From VRUE01 sp963796705 (GTDB taxonomy: Bacteria; Actinomycetota; Thermoleophilia; Solirubrobacterales; 70-9): a DNA stretch of 64,000 bases. A program made the position numbers and the translations under genes. Of this stretch, positions 1 to 8,959 are shown piece by piece; the stretch's first letter is position 1; the number at the start of each line of letters is the position of its first letter. The notes under the pieces were generated by a model that saw nothing but the letters and a program-made list of their open reading frames with translations, did not search any database and was not told where the DNA came from. Where the stretch lies: the NCBI GenBank assembly GCA_963796705.1, contig CAWCMK010000003.1, forward strand, positions 1-64,000, given 5' to 3'.

Positions 1-383
1 CGCAGCGAGGTGCAGGTGGCCAAGCGGTCGAAGTCGGCGTCAGCGTGCAGCAGCGGTGCACCGGTCCGAACGCATGGTGCGGCGATCAGGCAGTCAAGAG
101 ATTTGCGAATCCTCACCCCGGCGCGCCGGGTCGCCCGAAACAGCTGGGCCGCGAGCACGAAATCGTCCAAGCCCTCGAAACGCAGGATCGGGAATGCACG
201 GAGGTGGCGCTCGACCAGCCGCACCTCATGCTCAGAGCCCAGGCCCTGGAGGATCTCGGTAAAGATCACATCGGTCAACGCGACGGGCTCGCCGGCCTCG
301 ATCAGCTCGGTGCACCGCCCCGCCCCGACGCTGGGCTGGTCGTTGAGGACGTCGATCCAGACGCTGGTGTCGACGACGATCAC
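1..383 (-). CDS. vapC: VapC-type PIN-domain ribonuclease toxin, 3' end cut by window edge
   Basis: Reading leftwards from a GTG start at 381-383 the frame is open to the window edge (127 codons). The protein begins VIVVDTSVWID, the first acidic PIN motif (Asp5). It also has Glu43 in FTEILQ, Asp97 in KSLDCLIAA and the closing acidic cluster HADADFD (about 114-119), so the whole PIN active site is present. Family knowledge: VapC toxins are Mg-dependent endoribonucleases, usually cutting tRNA or rRNA, and are neutralised by VapB. The vapB gene lies 8 bases upstream in the same direction, as in a standard vapBC operon. Only the last few residues should be missing. The pair sits immediately downstream of the conjugation genes, so it may act as an addiction module for the element. 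Confidence 0.88.
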   Translation of the reverse strand, partial: MIVVDTSVWIDVLNDQPSVGAGRCTELIEAGEPVALTDVIFTEILQGLGSEHEVRLVERHLRAFPILRFEGLDDFVLAAQLFRATRRAGVRIRKSLDCLIAAPCVRTGAPLLHADADFDRLATCTSL

Positions 384-391
384 GCTCGGCC

Positions 392-586
392 CTAACGCCC
401 TCGACGGCTCGCGGCGAGATCACCCTCCCAGTGGACCCTGCCGCGCAGGTCGAGCACGCCGATCCGTCGCTGGCGGGCGACGACCTCACGCAAGGCCATA
501 TCGACCGTCTCACGCTTTGTCGAGGTGCCGAGCAGCCGCTGCGCCTCCCTCATCACCTGATCGTCGATCTCGATGTTTGTCCGCAT
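392..586 (-). CDS. vapB: VapB-type antitoxin
   Basis: This small protein begins MRTNIEIDDQVMREAQRL, which is the ribbon-helix-helix signature of VapB antitoxins, followed by a short C-terminal part (GVLDLRGRVHWEGDL) of the kind that wraps its cognate VapC. It is encoded directly upstream of the PIN toxin gene with an 8-base gap. Three in-frame ATGs occur (604, 592, 586). I chose the last because the RHH strand begins there and because the first two lie inside a repeated operator-like sequence. The antitoxin should bind that operator and autorepress the pair. Confidence 0.85.
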   Translation of the reverse strand: MRTNIEIDDQVMREAQRLLGTSTKRETVDMALREVVARQRRIGVLDLRGRVHWEGDLAASRRGR

Positions 587-617
587 ACACATAACGATAC
601 ACATACGAAGGTGTATG
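583..617 (-). promoter_or_regulatory. Probable VapB operator: repeated TATGTGTAT
   Basis: Read on the minus strand, two direct copies of TATGTGTAT start 12 bases apart and overlap the vapB start region. The inverted partner CATACAC lies just upstream. This arrangement of short repeats at the start codon fits autoregulation by an RHH antitoxin. Binding is inferred, not shown. Confidence 0.45.
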
Positions 618-619
618 GC

Positions 620-1696
620 TTAGAGGCCGGGTGGATGGCTGGGTGTGAAGCCGGCCACCGACTGGGCGCCGAACCCGGGCCCGTGGGCGAAGTTGGAGGT
701 CGCCGTACCCCAGTCGCGGCCGCCGATTTCCGCCCAGACGTGGTCGACGTTCGACCAGATCGTCACCGAACGCCCGCGACCGGCGGGGTAGTGGGCGCCG
801 AGTTCGTTTGAGACCAGCGGTCCGGGATCGGGGTAGCCGGAGAGGACGAGGAGCCAGCGCACCGCACCCGAGCAGTCAAGCCCGGCCTCGGGGGCACGGA
901 GGACCTGTTCGCCGGAGGCGCTCCAGCAATAGCTGCCGCGTGAGGGGCCGGGCTTCGCGGCGTGGCCGCCGCCCCAGCAGTAATGGATCTGGCGCGATTC
1001 GATCCAGCCGGCGGCGGCCCTAACGCGGGCCGCCGAGCGCGGCGGCAGCTGCCCGAAGGGCGCCCTCGGCGCCGTTTCGCAAACAAGCGCTCCGCCGGCG
1101 CCGATCTGCGCCGCTTTTTCGAGCACCTCTTCGACGTACCACCAGGCGTGGTTGTAGTCGAAGATCGCCCCGCGCCAGTCACCTGGGGCACCGTCGGTGT
1201 GCAGCAGGTTGGCGGTGGCAAAGACCGAGTCGGGGATCGAGTAGGGATCCCTGACCCCGTCGCCGTTGGCATCGACGCCGAAGGCTTCCCAGCTGGAGAC
1301 GAGGAACTGGCCGGGACCCTCGGCGCCGACCGAGTTCTGGGTACCGGGGGCGACCCCGGGGAGCGGCGAGCGGCCGAAGTCAGACTCGACGTAGTGGATT
1401 GCGGCGACGATCGCAAAGCCGCGCGGGCCGAGCCGGTACCTGATCGCGGCCCGTTCAAGCCAGGGCAGGTAATCGGCCGGCACCCCGTTGGCCGATCCGG
1501 CGCCCCTCGTGCAGCCGCGCGGCTCGCCTCCAGAACCCGGCGCGGAGGCGACGAAGAGAGCGACGAGGAAGATCAGGGCAATGAGCGGCGCGGCCGCGCT
1601 GAGCGTCAACTTCCCACCGAGCCCACGGCCGGCGGGGCGAGCCGGATGCCAATCAGCCGCTCGGCTCAACCCCGCCGTTTCACTGCCCCGGCCCAC
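620..1696 (-). CDS. VirB1-like lytic transglycosylase with C-terminal NlpC/P60-like domain
   Basis: 358 aa from a GTG start that overlaps the end of the upstream gene by 17 bases. The N-terminus has one membrane segment (about residues 34-51, AAAPLIALIFLVALFVAS). A transglycosylase-like domain follows (about 75-200), with an AIHYVESDFG motif supplying the catalytic Glu and a GPGQFLVSSW motif. A C-terminal NlpC/P60-like domain has the Cys motif GLDCSGAVRWLL and a later His in NVDHVWAEIG. Bifunctional wall hydrolases of this kind open peptidoglycan for the T4SS channel. It is the last transfer gene in the leftward cluster. The NlpC part is divergent, so its activity (endopeptidase or amidase) is not certain. 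Confidence 0.82.
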   Translation of the reverse strand: MGRGSETAGLSRAADWHPARPAGRGLGGKLTLSAAAPLIALIFLVALFVASAPGSGGEPRGCTRGAGSANGVPADYLPWLERAAIRYRLGPRGFAIVAAIHYVESDFGRSPLPGVAPGTQNSVGAEGPGQFLVSSWEAFGVDANGDGVRDPYSIPDSVFATANLLHTDGAPGDWRGAIFDYNHAWWYVEEVLEKAAQIGAGGALVCETAPRAPFGQLPPRSAARVRAAAGWIESRQIHYCWGGGHAAKPGPSRGSYCWSASGEQVLRAPEAGLDCSGAVRWLLVLSGYPDPGPLVSNELGAHYPAGRGRSVTIWSNVDHVWAEIGGRDWGTATSNFAHGPGFGAQSVAGFTPSHPPGL

Positions 1697-2165
1697 TCGC
1701 CCGCCAGCTGCCGTCGCGGTCCTCGAAGAGGAAGGAGAACTGCTCCTGATCTCCGCCGCGCGCCGCCGCGCCGCTGATCAGGGCGCGCGGCGGGCGGGCG
1801 GTAAGCAGCGCCAGTGAGAGCTGCTCCAACCGCGCCGCCGGCGCGCCCGGCTCCGCCGGGGGCCTCTGGCTCAGGAGCATCGTTGCGAAAGCGGCGCTCG
1901 CGGTTCGGCGCAGGGCCCGACGGACGGCGCCATCGGTCTCGCCAACCTCATAGCGAAAGTAGGCCCCCAGGAAGCGCACGGCGATGCGGCGCAGTCCCGC
2001 CGGGGGCGCCGGGCGGATTGCCCGCGCGGCGCCCGATTCGGGTCGCGCCCGCCCCGGGCGGTTGGGCGCCGATTCGCCGTGGCCGAGGAGGACGGCGCTC
2101 AGCATCAGCGCCAGCGCGCAACCGCAGAAGAGCGCCACCCGCGGCCGCTGTGGGGCGCCGCGCAC
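1680..2165 (-). CDS. Conjugation-cluster membrane-anchored protein, unknown function
   Basis: 161 aa from a GTG start adjacent to the stop of the VirB6-like gene, with its own end overlapping the VirB1-like gene by 17 bases, so it is translationally coupled in the operon. It has a single N-terminal hydrophobic segment (VALFCGCALALMLSAVLLG), an Ala/Pro/Arg-rich linker and a small domain (about 60-160) with the motif FLGAYFRYEVGE. That motif faintly recalls the FARAYLSF segment of the TcpC protein encoded further upstream. It may be a small TcpC-related scaffold subunit; this is inference from position and the short motif. Confidence 0.6.
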   Translation of the reverse strand: MRGAPQRPRVALFCGCALALMLSAVLLGHGESAPNRPGRARPESGAARAIRPAPPAGLRRIAVRFLGAYFRYEVGETDGAVRRALRRTASAAFATMLLSQRPPAEPGAPAARLEQLSLALLTARPPRALISGAAARGGDQEQFSFLFEDRDGSWRASGPGQ

Positions 2166-4537
2166 CTAGATCCCGCGGCTGAGGTTGCGGCGCGAGGGGA
2201 GCTGGTCGAGACGACGTTCCCGGCGCAGCGCCCGCAGCTGCGCCCGGCGTTCGGCGCCCGAGCCCTCAAAACCCTGTCGCAGACGCTCGGCGCTGAGACG
2301 AGCGCGCCCGGCGATCCGCCCAGGGGCAAGCGAGGCGACCTCAAGGCGCCGCAGGTCGCGCCGCCGCGCCTTCTCGATCTCCGCCGCGGCGCGCTCGCGC
2401 TCGGGGCCGCGCAGGTTCTCGAACTGTGTGCGGGTGTAGCCGGCCCGGTGGGCATGCTCGAGCGGGTCACGCGAGCGCCGCAGGAGCTCGCGGTCCTCCT
2501 TTGCGTAGCGCTCGAGGTCTCGCTCAGACCAGCGCTGACCGAGCCGCCCCTGGTTTCGCTCGGTGTCTGCAAGCAGTGCCCTGGCGGCGCGGTGGCGCTC
2601 CTCAGCCGGCGTGGGCTGTGCCCGCCCACGAGCCGAGGCAGCCGGGGCTGTGTCGGTCAATCGGCCCGCTTGGGGGTCGACCCGCGCGCCGCGAGCCGAC
2701 CCCGTGGACTTCTGGGCCGCCACGGTCTCGCGGGCTTCACGATGGCGGATCTCGGCGAGCGCGCGGCCACTCTCCGCCAGCGAGCCCCTGGCGGTGGCTC
2801 GGGTCGCCTCGGCGCCAAGGGCGCTCTGCTCGCGGCGCCAGCTGACGCCGCGGCGGGCGAGGCCGCGGACGCTCGCCAGGGCGCTGCGTGGAATCCGACC
2901 CGCGATGCCGAGGGCGGCGAGGCCGCCGAGACCGAGATGCGTGCGGTGCTCGTGCTCGCCGACCGAGATCATTCCGATCAGCTCGCTGCGCTTCAGGAAT
3001 ACGGCCCAGGCAAAGGCGCAGGAGAGCAGAAAACCGGTGGCGCTGCCGCCGGAGCCATCGAGGCGGCCGAGGATCGAGATGCCGAGCAGGACGATCGAGA
3101 GAAAGGCCGCGTAGATCACCTTGGCGAGGACCGAGCCGAGCAGGGTCACGCCCCAGATCCGAAAGGCGCGTCGGCCCGATTCGCCGAGCAACGGCAGGAA
3201 GAGCGCGAGGGGCGCGGCCAGCAGCAGGACGAAGGCGATCGCCGCCTGCGCGAAGAGGCGGATCGCTAGCCAGGCGAGCAGCAGGATCGCGCCGAGCAGG
3301 CCGAGCGCGAACAGTGCCAGCATCGAGAGGCGGGTGAGGGCGCCGTCGCCGCCCTGGGCGGCGACCTTGGCCCGGTAGCGTTCGGAGCCGTTGAAGTAGT
3401 TCCAGAGCGCTTCGCGGGCGCGACTGCCGGGTGAGGAGCGCAGGTAGAGGTCGATCACCCGGCGCGGGCGCCCGTAGCGCCGCCGGGCGAGGCGGCCGCA
3501 CTGTTCCTGGGCCTGGGAGCTGCCGAACTCGGCGAGGACCGCGAGGGTGGTGAGGGCGCCGATGTCCTCGCAGTAGTTGGCATCGGAGCGTTTGACCGCT
3601 TCGGGCGGCGGCGCTCGGAGCGCCCAGCCCACGTCGGAGAAGTCAAGACCGGCGAAGGGAACCTCGACCAGTCGCGACCAGGTTCCCGACATCGCTTCGG
3701 CGTAGCTGCCGAGCGGTCGCTCGATGGATCCTGACTGCGGCGCGCTGATCGTCCCGAGCGCGACTTCATCGGAGAGGTCGGCCAGCCGCCCGACTGATTC
3801 ACGCGGCTGGTGAACGACCCAGAGACCGAGGACCAGCATCGCGATCGCCGCCAGCGTTCCCCCCACCCCGCCGGCCAGGTCGCGGCGCAGAAGGCCGCGG
3901 TAGGCGAACCAGATCCCGCCGCAGACGATCAGGGTCGAGAGCCAGGGGTCGGTGATCTGGATGTAGAGGCGGCCGACGGCGGCGCTGATCCGGCTCATCG
4001 TCTGACCTTCGGCGAAGGGGTTGAGGCCGAAGGCGATCCCGAGCAACTCCAGGATCAGCTTGAGGACGAAGATCAGCCCGAGCCAGATTCCGTTCAGGAC
4101 CGAGTCGAAGGCCGCGGTGAAGTCGCCGATCGGATGGGTGATTCCGGTCGTGATGAAGCTGTCAAAGCCGTAATTCGAGGTCGGATAGTCCGACTCGGGG
4201 CTGCCGTTGGTTTCGCAGGCAAGGCGGGTCGCGGCGCTGCGGATCTGCCCCAGCTCATCGCATGCGGGGTTGCGGATGCCGAGCCCGGCCACCGGGTCGA
4301 CCTGACCGGAGGCGCCGAGGTCCCTGGCGAGGTTGGAGGTGCCTGATTCTTCGGGGTCGGTGAGCCGCTGTTGCTGGCGATTCGGCTTCAGAGCGCTTCC
4401 CTCTCCCCGAACCTGAGCGTCGGGAGGCCGGCCTTGTGATGATCGCCGGTCCTCGTTGCGGCGATGGTCGTCGACGGGACCGCGGCAGAGACCGCCAGGG
4501 CAGAGAGACCTGTCAACGAAGCTAAGATCAAGAGCAT
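2166..4537 (-). CDS. VirB6/TrbL-like polytopic channel protein, probable frameshift near its N-terminus
   Basis: The main frame (from about 4430 to 2166) encodes a large protein. A Cys-containing N-terminal segment is followed by membrane segments (WLGLIFVLKLILELLGIAFG; STLIVCGGIWFAYRG; a loop with Cys pairs; then several long hydrophobic helices). A charged Arg/Glu-rich C-terminal tail of about 250 residues completes it. This is the VirB6/TrbL layout of the inner-membrane T4SS channel. The main frame has no plausible N-terminus. A typical signal peptide (MLLILASLTGLSALAVSAA) begins at ATG 4537 in another frame and runs to a TGA at 4388-4390. I infer one gene with a frameshift between about 4388 and 4450. 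The C-terminus abuts the next gene. Confidence 0.75.
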
Positions 4538-4697
4538 GCAAACGGAGCCCCGCTCGGAGGACATCGGTGACCTGAGGCGGGCGCGGGAGCTGCGACGGGC
4601 AGACCGACCGGCGCACCTCGATGAGCCAGCGCCTGGCGCGTCTGCACGCCCTTTGCCAGCAGATGAGTGCGATCAAGGGCGCCGCAACAAAAACGCC

Positions 4698-5168
4698 TTG
4701 AGAGAATTCGACCTGCGCGCGCTGCTCGCCTCTTTGACCGCGGAGGGCGTTCGCTTCATCGTGATCGGCGGGGTCGCGGTCGGAGCGCATGGCTATGTGC
4801 GCGCCACCGAGGACCTCGACCTCGTCCCCGATCCAGACCCGCGGAACCTCAAGCGGCTGATTGGAGCGTTGACGAAATTGGAAGCAACCTTGCCGACCGC
4901 CGACGGCCGACCTTTCGACGCGGCCGGCGACGCGGCCGTCATCGATCGCGGCGGAAACGTCACCGCCGAGACCCGCCTCGGCGGGCTTGACATCGTGCAG
5001 CGGGCGACGGGGGTTCCGGGCTACTCACAACTCGCCGAGGACTCTGTGCAGAGCGAGCTATTGGGGGTCCCGGTGCAGATCTGCTCGCTCGCGTCCCTGC
5101 GCGCGATGAAGGAAGCGCAGGGGCGCGAGCAGGACCGTGCCGATCTGGCCAACCTCCCGGAAAGCTGA
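4698..5168 (+). CDS. AbiEii-like nucleotidyltransferase, TA-type toxin candidate
   Basis: 156 aa if translation starts at TTG 4698; the frame is open further upstream but that part does not look like protein. Visible motifs are RFIVIGGVAVGAHGY (the hG[G/S] nucleotide-binding loop) and ATEDLDLV (the D-x-D metal site). Next come LGGLDIVQ and a C-terminal helix with LRAMKEAQGREQDRADL. These define the nucleotidyltransferase fold of AbiEii/MenT-like toxins. A 26-codon frame (4621-4701) ends TGA across the TTG, possibly the remnant of an HTH antitoxin gene. The gene is opposite in direction to, and inserted between, the VirB4 and VirB6 genes. Toxin function is inferred from family and placement. 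Confidence 0.75.
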   Translation: MREFDLRALLASLTAEGVRFIVIGGVAVGAHGYVRATEDLDLVPDPDPRNLKRLIGALTKLEATLPTADGRPFDAAGDAAVIDRGGNVTAETRLGGLDIVQRATGVPGYSQLAEDSVQSELLGVPVQICSLASLRAMKEAQGREQDRADLANLPES

Positions 5169-5216
5169 GCGCGAACCAACCGCACCCGCACCGCACCACC
5201 GGGACCGAGGAGCCGC

Positions 5217-7652
5217 TCATCTGATCCCGCCCGCGGCAGTCTTTCCCCGAACCGGCGTCGTGCTGAGCGCGCTCAGCAGCCACGGCGGCGGCTGAATTTG
5301 GACCGGAGCCACCTGACCGGAGAAGTCGCGCATGTAACAGCGCCCCTCGCGGTAGCCGAGCAGGCGCTTGATGGCGCTCTCATCCTCGGCGTCAAGGCGC
5401 AGCAGCTGCAGGGCTCGGCGCGCCTCGCTCTCGGTCTCAACGCCGAAGGCAAAGAGGGCGCCGACCAGCGGCTCGAGCTGCGCCGTGTCGCCGAGCATCT
5501 GGGTGGCGAGGATCGGGGTGATGTTCTGTGAGCGGCCGAGACGGCTGATCCGCTCAAGGAGCGCCCGTCCCTGGGTATCGGAGGTCAGCGCCCAGGCCTC
5601 ATCCATCGCCAGAACCGAGTGCCGGGAGCTGTCGGAGGCACAGAGTCGAAGCGCGTAGGCGGCGAGCAGGCGCAGGACGGCGAGGCTCGTGCGCTCCTCC
5701 TCGGCCAGCTCGGCGCGGCTGGTGTGCGCCAGCGGCAGGGTCAGGTTGCGGATCCGCAGCGAGACGACCTGGGCATCGCCGACATTGGGCAGCTCGGTCT
5801 CGCCGCCGCCGAGGCCGAGCTTGGCCAGACCGGAGCGCCCGTGCACCTCGATCGCCCGGGCGAGCTGGGCCGCGTCCTCGTTGGCCGCTGCGTTCAGCCG
5901 TTTGACGATCTCGCCGCAATTGCGCGCCCCCGCGGCTGCCGCCTCGGAGACCGCGAGGCGCAGCTGTGTCTGCCACTCGGGCCTGACGGGCGCCGGCAGG
6001 ATCGAGACGAGGAAGTTGTGGGTGAGGTCCTCGCGGGTCTCGGCGGTGCCGATCCGCATCGGGTCGAGCAGGCCGCGGTAGCGCTCCTCACCGGATAGCT
6101 CGATCGTCTCGAGTGCCTCGGCGACGTCGGGGAGACGCTCGAGACGGTGATCGCCCTTGGGGTCGATGTCGACGATCGGTCCCGAGCCCTGCAGGAAGGC
6201 CTGCCAGGTGGCGAACTCAAGCCAGACGGTCTTGCCGGTACCGAGGCTGCCGACCAGCAGGCAGGTCGGTGGGCGGTTGCGCTGGCAGGCCTCGGCGAGA
6301 TCGAAGAGGACCGGCGAGCCCGAGCCGGTCAGGGTGTGGCCGATGCAGGGGCCGATCTGCGAGCCGACGTGGCTGATCGCATGGGGAACCAGGGCGCCGA
6401 GCTGGTCGGGGAGCAGGTGTTCCTTGTACTCGGGCAGGGGGAAGGCGGCGGCCGGCAGGGCGGCGAGAAAGAGGCGGTGCTGCTCGCCGGCGGGGCGGTG
6501 CAGCTGCACGCGGCCGTAGGACTCGCGCAGCCGCTGGACCCGTTCCTCCAGCTCGCTCTGATCACGGCCGGCGACCGAGAGCAGCACCGCCGAGCGCAGC
6601 AGCGGCGGTCGGTCGCCGCCGCCGAGGACCGCCTCCAGCTCGCGGGCGAGCTGCGGGCGCTCGGCGGCCTCAAAGGAGAGCCCGTGCTCAGCGGAGGCCT
6701 CCTCGCGGGCGATCTGATCGGCGTCGAGCTTTCGCTTGGCGAGCAGGCGGCGGGCCTCGTTGTTGGCGAGGAACTCGACCGAGAGGGTGGCGTCGACGGC
6801 GAAGCCAACCTCCAGCGGGGCGAACATCAGCTCGGCCGCCGGGCCGGGGACGCCGACCTCCTCAGGCATTGCGCCGAGGACCAGCTGGGCCTGGTGGGCG
6901 CGGCCAGCCTCGGAGTCGACGATCAGCGAGCGGCGCCCGATGCTGACGCGGCTCTCGTGCAGGCGCAGCAGGTCATATCCGTAGGGCTGGAAGCGCCGCT
7001 CGCCCTCGCGGTCGAGGAAGGTCAGTGCCTGGGGCTCGAAGTTCTCGTCGCAGAGCGGCTCGCCGAGGCCGCGGGTGTAGGCGCGGCGGATCAGGCCCGC
7101 CAGCTGGCGGGGACCGACGCGCCGGCACTCGAGGTAGCTAAGGACGCGCTCGAAGGCGGCCTCCTCGGCCTGCTGCAGGGCAGAGAGCTGGGCGGCGCCG
7201 ATGCCGCGGGGCTCCTCGACCCCGAGCATCGAGGCCAGAGAGCGCCAGGCCGCGGCGGCCCCATCGAGAAGGCCGGCGAAGGGACCCGCGACGCTGCGGG
7301 GGTTGAGGCGGACGGTGAGATATATCTCGGGGCGCAGGACGCCGCGGCTCCTGAAGTCGGCGCGGTGCTCGGCGATGTGGGCGGTGAAGCGCTCGCGGTG
7401 GCCGTGGCGGGGGTCGAGGGTGGTGAGGGCGCGGCGAACATAGGCCTCCTCGTCAAAGGAACGGGCGACGCGGAGGATCTGGAAGTCGGCTTCCAGGGTG
7501 TAGGCGAGAGCCTCAAGACGCTCGCCCACCTCGATCTTGCGCGCTTCGGAGAGACCCGGGTAGCTCTGGCCCTCGAGCTGAAAGACCGCCCAGGCCTCGC
7601 TCGGGGTACGCAGGATGAGGTTGGCCCAGAAGAAGTAATGGGGCTGCCTCAC
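5217..7652 (-). CDS. VirB4-like conjugation ATPase
   Basis: 811 aa from GTG 7652, which overlaps the tcpE stop by 4 bases (GTGA). The frame is open further upstream, but that extension is the antisense-like shadow of tcpE. The N-terminal 300 residues form the VirB4 family domain. The ATPase has Walker A GSLGTGKT (about residue 470) and Walker B HSVLAMDEAWAL (about 682), followed by the typical ILATQM sensor segment. VirB4 proteins power pilus and channel assembly and are the most conserved T4SS component. Gene order tcpE-virB4 matches Gram-positive conjugative elements. An opposite-strand nucleotidyltransferase gene separates it from the VirB6-like gene. Confidence 0.92.
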   Translation of the reverse strand: MRQPHYFFWANLILRTPSEAWAVFQLEGQSYPGLSEARKIEVGERLEALAYTLEADFQILRVARSFDEEAYVRRALTTLDPRHGHRERFTAHIAEHRADFRSRGVLRPEIYLTVRLNPRSVAGPFAGLLDGAAAAWRSLASMLGVEEPRGIGAAQLSALQQAEEAAFERVLSYLECRRVGPRQLAGLIRRAYTRGLGEPLCDENFEPQALTFLDREGERRFQPYGYDLLRLHESRVSIGRRSLIVDSEAGRAHQAQLVLGAMPEEVGVPGPAAELMFAPLEVGFAVDATLSVEFLANNEARRLLAKRKLDADQIAREEASAEHGLSFEAAERPQLARELEAVLGGGDRPPLLRSAVLLSVAGRDQSELEERVQRLRESYGRVQLHRPAGEQHRLFLAALPAAAFPLPEYKEHLLPDQLGALVPHAISHVGSQIGPCIGHTLTGSGSPVLFDLAEACQRNRPPTCLLVGSLGTGKTVWLEFATWQAFLQGSGPIVDIDPKGDHRLERLPDVAEALETIELSGEERYRGLLDPMRIGTAETREDLTHNFLVSILPAPVRPEWQTQLRLAVSEAAAAGARNCGEIVKRLNAAANEDAAQLARAIEVHGRSGLAKLGLGGGETELPNVGDAQVVSLRIRNLTLPLAHTSRAELAEEERTSLAVLRLLAAYALRLCASDSSRHSVLAMDEAWALTSDTQGRALLERISRLGRSQNITPILATQMLGDTAQLEPLVGALFAFGVETESEARRALQLLRLDAEDESAIKRLLGYREGRCYMRDFSGQVAPVQIQPPPWLLSALSTTPVRGKTAAGGIR

Positions 7653-8296
7653 CGGGGCCGATCCTCGAAGAGGACGGTGCGCCCGGCGGGCACCTCGATC
7701 ACCCTGCCGTCGTGCAGCGGCGCGCGGGCAGCCGGCCGCAGGCGCCAGATACGGGCCAGCGCGGCTCGGCGCCGGGGATCCTCGCCGCCGCCGCGCGGCA
7801 CCCCTTCCGGGATGACCGAGACGGGATAGCGCAGCAGCACGCGGGCCGGCCCCCGCAGGCGGCCGCGCGGGTAGCGCGCCGCGCTCAGGTCCGGCCCGAG
7901 AACCAGCTCCCCGAGCGGTGCCAGCTCCCTGCCCTCGGGCGCGACGCGGCGCAGGGCGGCGAGCGTCCGGGGGCGCGCTCGCCAGCCAAGCAATCCGGCC
8001 AGCGCCCGATGCGGCGGGCGCCCGTCGATCTCCCAGCGCGAGAGCAACCAGGCGGCGGCGATCGGCAGCGCCAGGAGGCGCAGCGAGACGGGCAGCAGGG
8101 AGATCGCCGCGCCGAGCAGCGGCAGGCGGCCGAGGATGAAGCTCAGCCCCAGGGCGCTGAGCCAGTAGGCGAGCAGCCGCAGCTCGAGCCCGCCGGGCAG
8201 GGGGATGCGCCAGCCCTGGATCCGGAAGATGCGCCAGCGGCGGTGAAAGACGAGGCGGTAGGAGCGGATCGTCTTGCGGTTGCCGGCATCGGACAT
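7649..8296 (-). CDS. tcpE: TcpE-family conjugal transfer membrane protein
   Basis: 215 aa from ATG 8296. The N-terminal half reads RSYRLVFHRRWRIFRIQGWRI (split here into two motifs, RSYRLVF and RRWRIFRI), then two hydrophobic hairpin segments (LLAYWLSALGLSFILG; AISLLPVSLRLLALPIAAAWLL). A DGRPPHRALAGLL motif follows, which is the TcpE family pattern of a basic N-terminus, paired helices and a conserved DG(K/R)xPH motif. The C-terminal third is soluble and Arg-rich. TcpE is an inner-membrane part of Gram-positive conjugation machines that interacts with the ATPase. It is coupled to virB4 by a GTGA overlap. The frame is open upstream into a lipoprotein-like segment, listed separately. Confidence 0.82.
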   Translation of the reverse strand: MSDAGNRKTIRSYRLVFHRRWRIFRIQGWRIPLPGGLELRLLAYWLSALGLSFILGRLPLLGAAISLLPVSLRLLALPIAAAWLLSRWEIDGRPPHRALAGLLGWRARPRTLAALRRVAPEGRELAPLGELVLGPDLSAARYPRGRLRGPARVLLRYPVSVIPEGVPRGGGEDPRRRAALARIWRLRPAARAPLHDGRVIEVPAGRTVLFEDRPR

Positions 8297-8959
8297 ACAG
8301 CCCAGACGCGAGCACGGGCGCTTCCGATACCGGCGCTCGCCGAGCGCCGAGGCCCAGCGAGTGGCTCTGCCGAGATCAGGCCCGAGCGCCCACTGCGGGG
8401 CTCGGGCCGCCGATGGACGATCCGCCCGAGTTGATGACCGAGCCGGATCCCGAGGCGACCCGAACGCAACTTCGATCGCCCGAGGTTCCGCACTCCACCC
8501 CACCGAGGACGCGCCCGGACGCCGAGGCTCCCCGAAGCACACCGCGGGTCGCGCAGCTAGCCGCCGATCGATCTGCCGTCGCGACCGATTTGGCGACAGA
8601 GGTCCGCGCCGACGCGCTGCGCAGTGAGCAATCAGCACGGCGCCCGATTCGGTGACGGTCAGCTCAGCGCTAATTGAGTGACCATGGCGCTCTCCCGAGC
8701 AGCTGAAGTTGGCCCCAGCCAGCTGGTGAAACTCCCCCTTGGAGATCCTCTGAAGAGGAATTGATTGACGCTTCGCGGGCACGCAATCCACACTGTCCAC
8801 TCCGAGCAGCCTCCGAGCCGCGCGGTCTGCCCGCGCCTTGGAGATGGCCGAGGAGGTCGGCCCACACGCGCTCAGAACCAGGACCATCGCCAGCGCCCCG
8901 ATCGGTGCTGAGAGGCGAATCGAGCGATGCAACCGGTCACCCTGAGGAGGGGCGATCAT
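8297..8959 (-). CDS. Lipoprotein-like ORF reading in frame into tcpE; true 3' end unclear
   Basis: From ATG 8959 the protein has a signal peptide ending in a clear lipobox (VLVLSACG). About 90 residues of plausible secreted domain with two Cys follow (VDSVDCVP, ANFSCSG, ELTVTESGAVLIAHC). After about residue 110 the composition becomes Arg/Pro/Ser-rich and unlike protein. No stop codon separates this from the tcpE start at 8296, so the whole stretch could be read as one 436-aa protein. Either the lipoprotein gene has lost its own stop through an indel near 8590-8630 (another frame there closes at a TAG), or it is a genuine fusion. I favour a separate lipoprotein with a damaged 3' end. Confidence 0.45.

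Noticed and set aside
962..3269. Plus-strand frames opposite the VirB1 and VirB6 genes
   Set aside because: Complement of well-supported transfer genes; no recognisable domain or ribosome site.
6147..7829. Long open frame antisense to virB4
   Set aside because: High-GC shadow: composition is Gly/Ala/Arg/Gln-rich, no start site, and the opposite frame has full VirB4 motifs.
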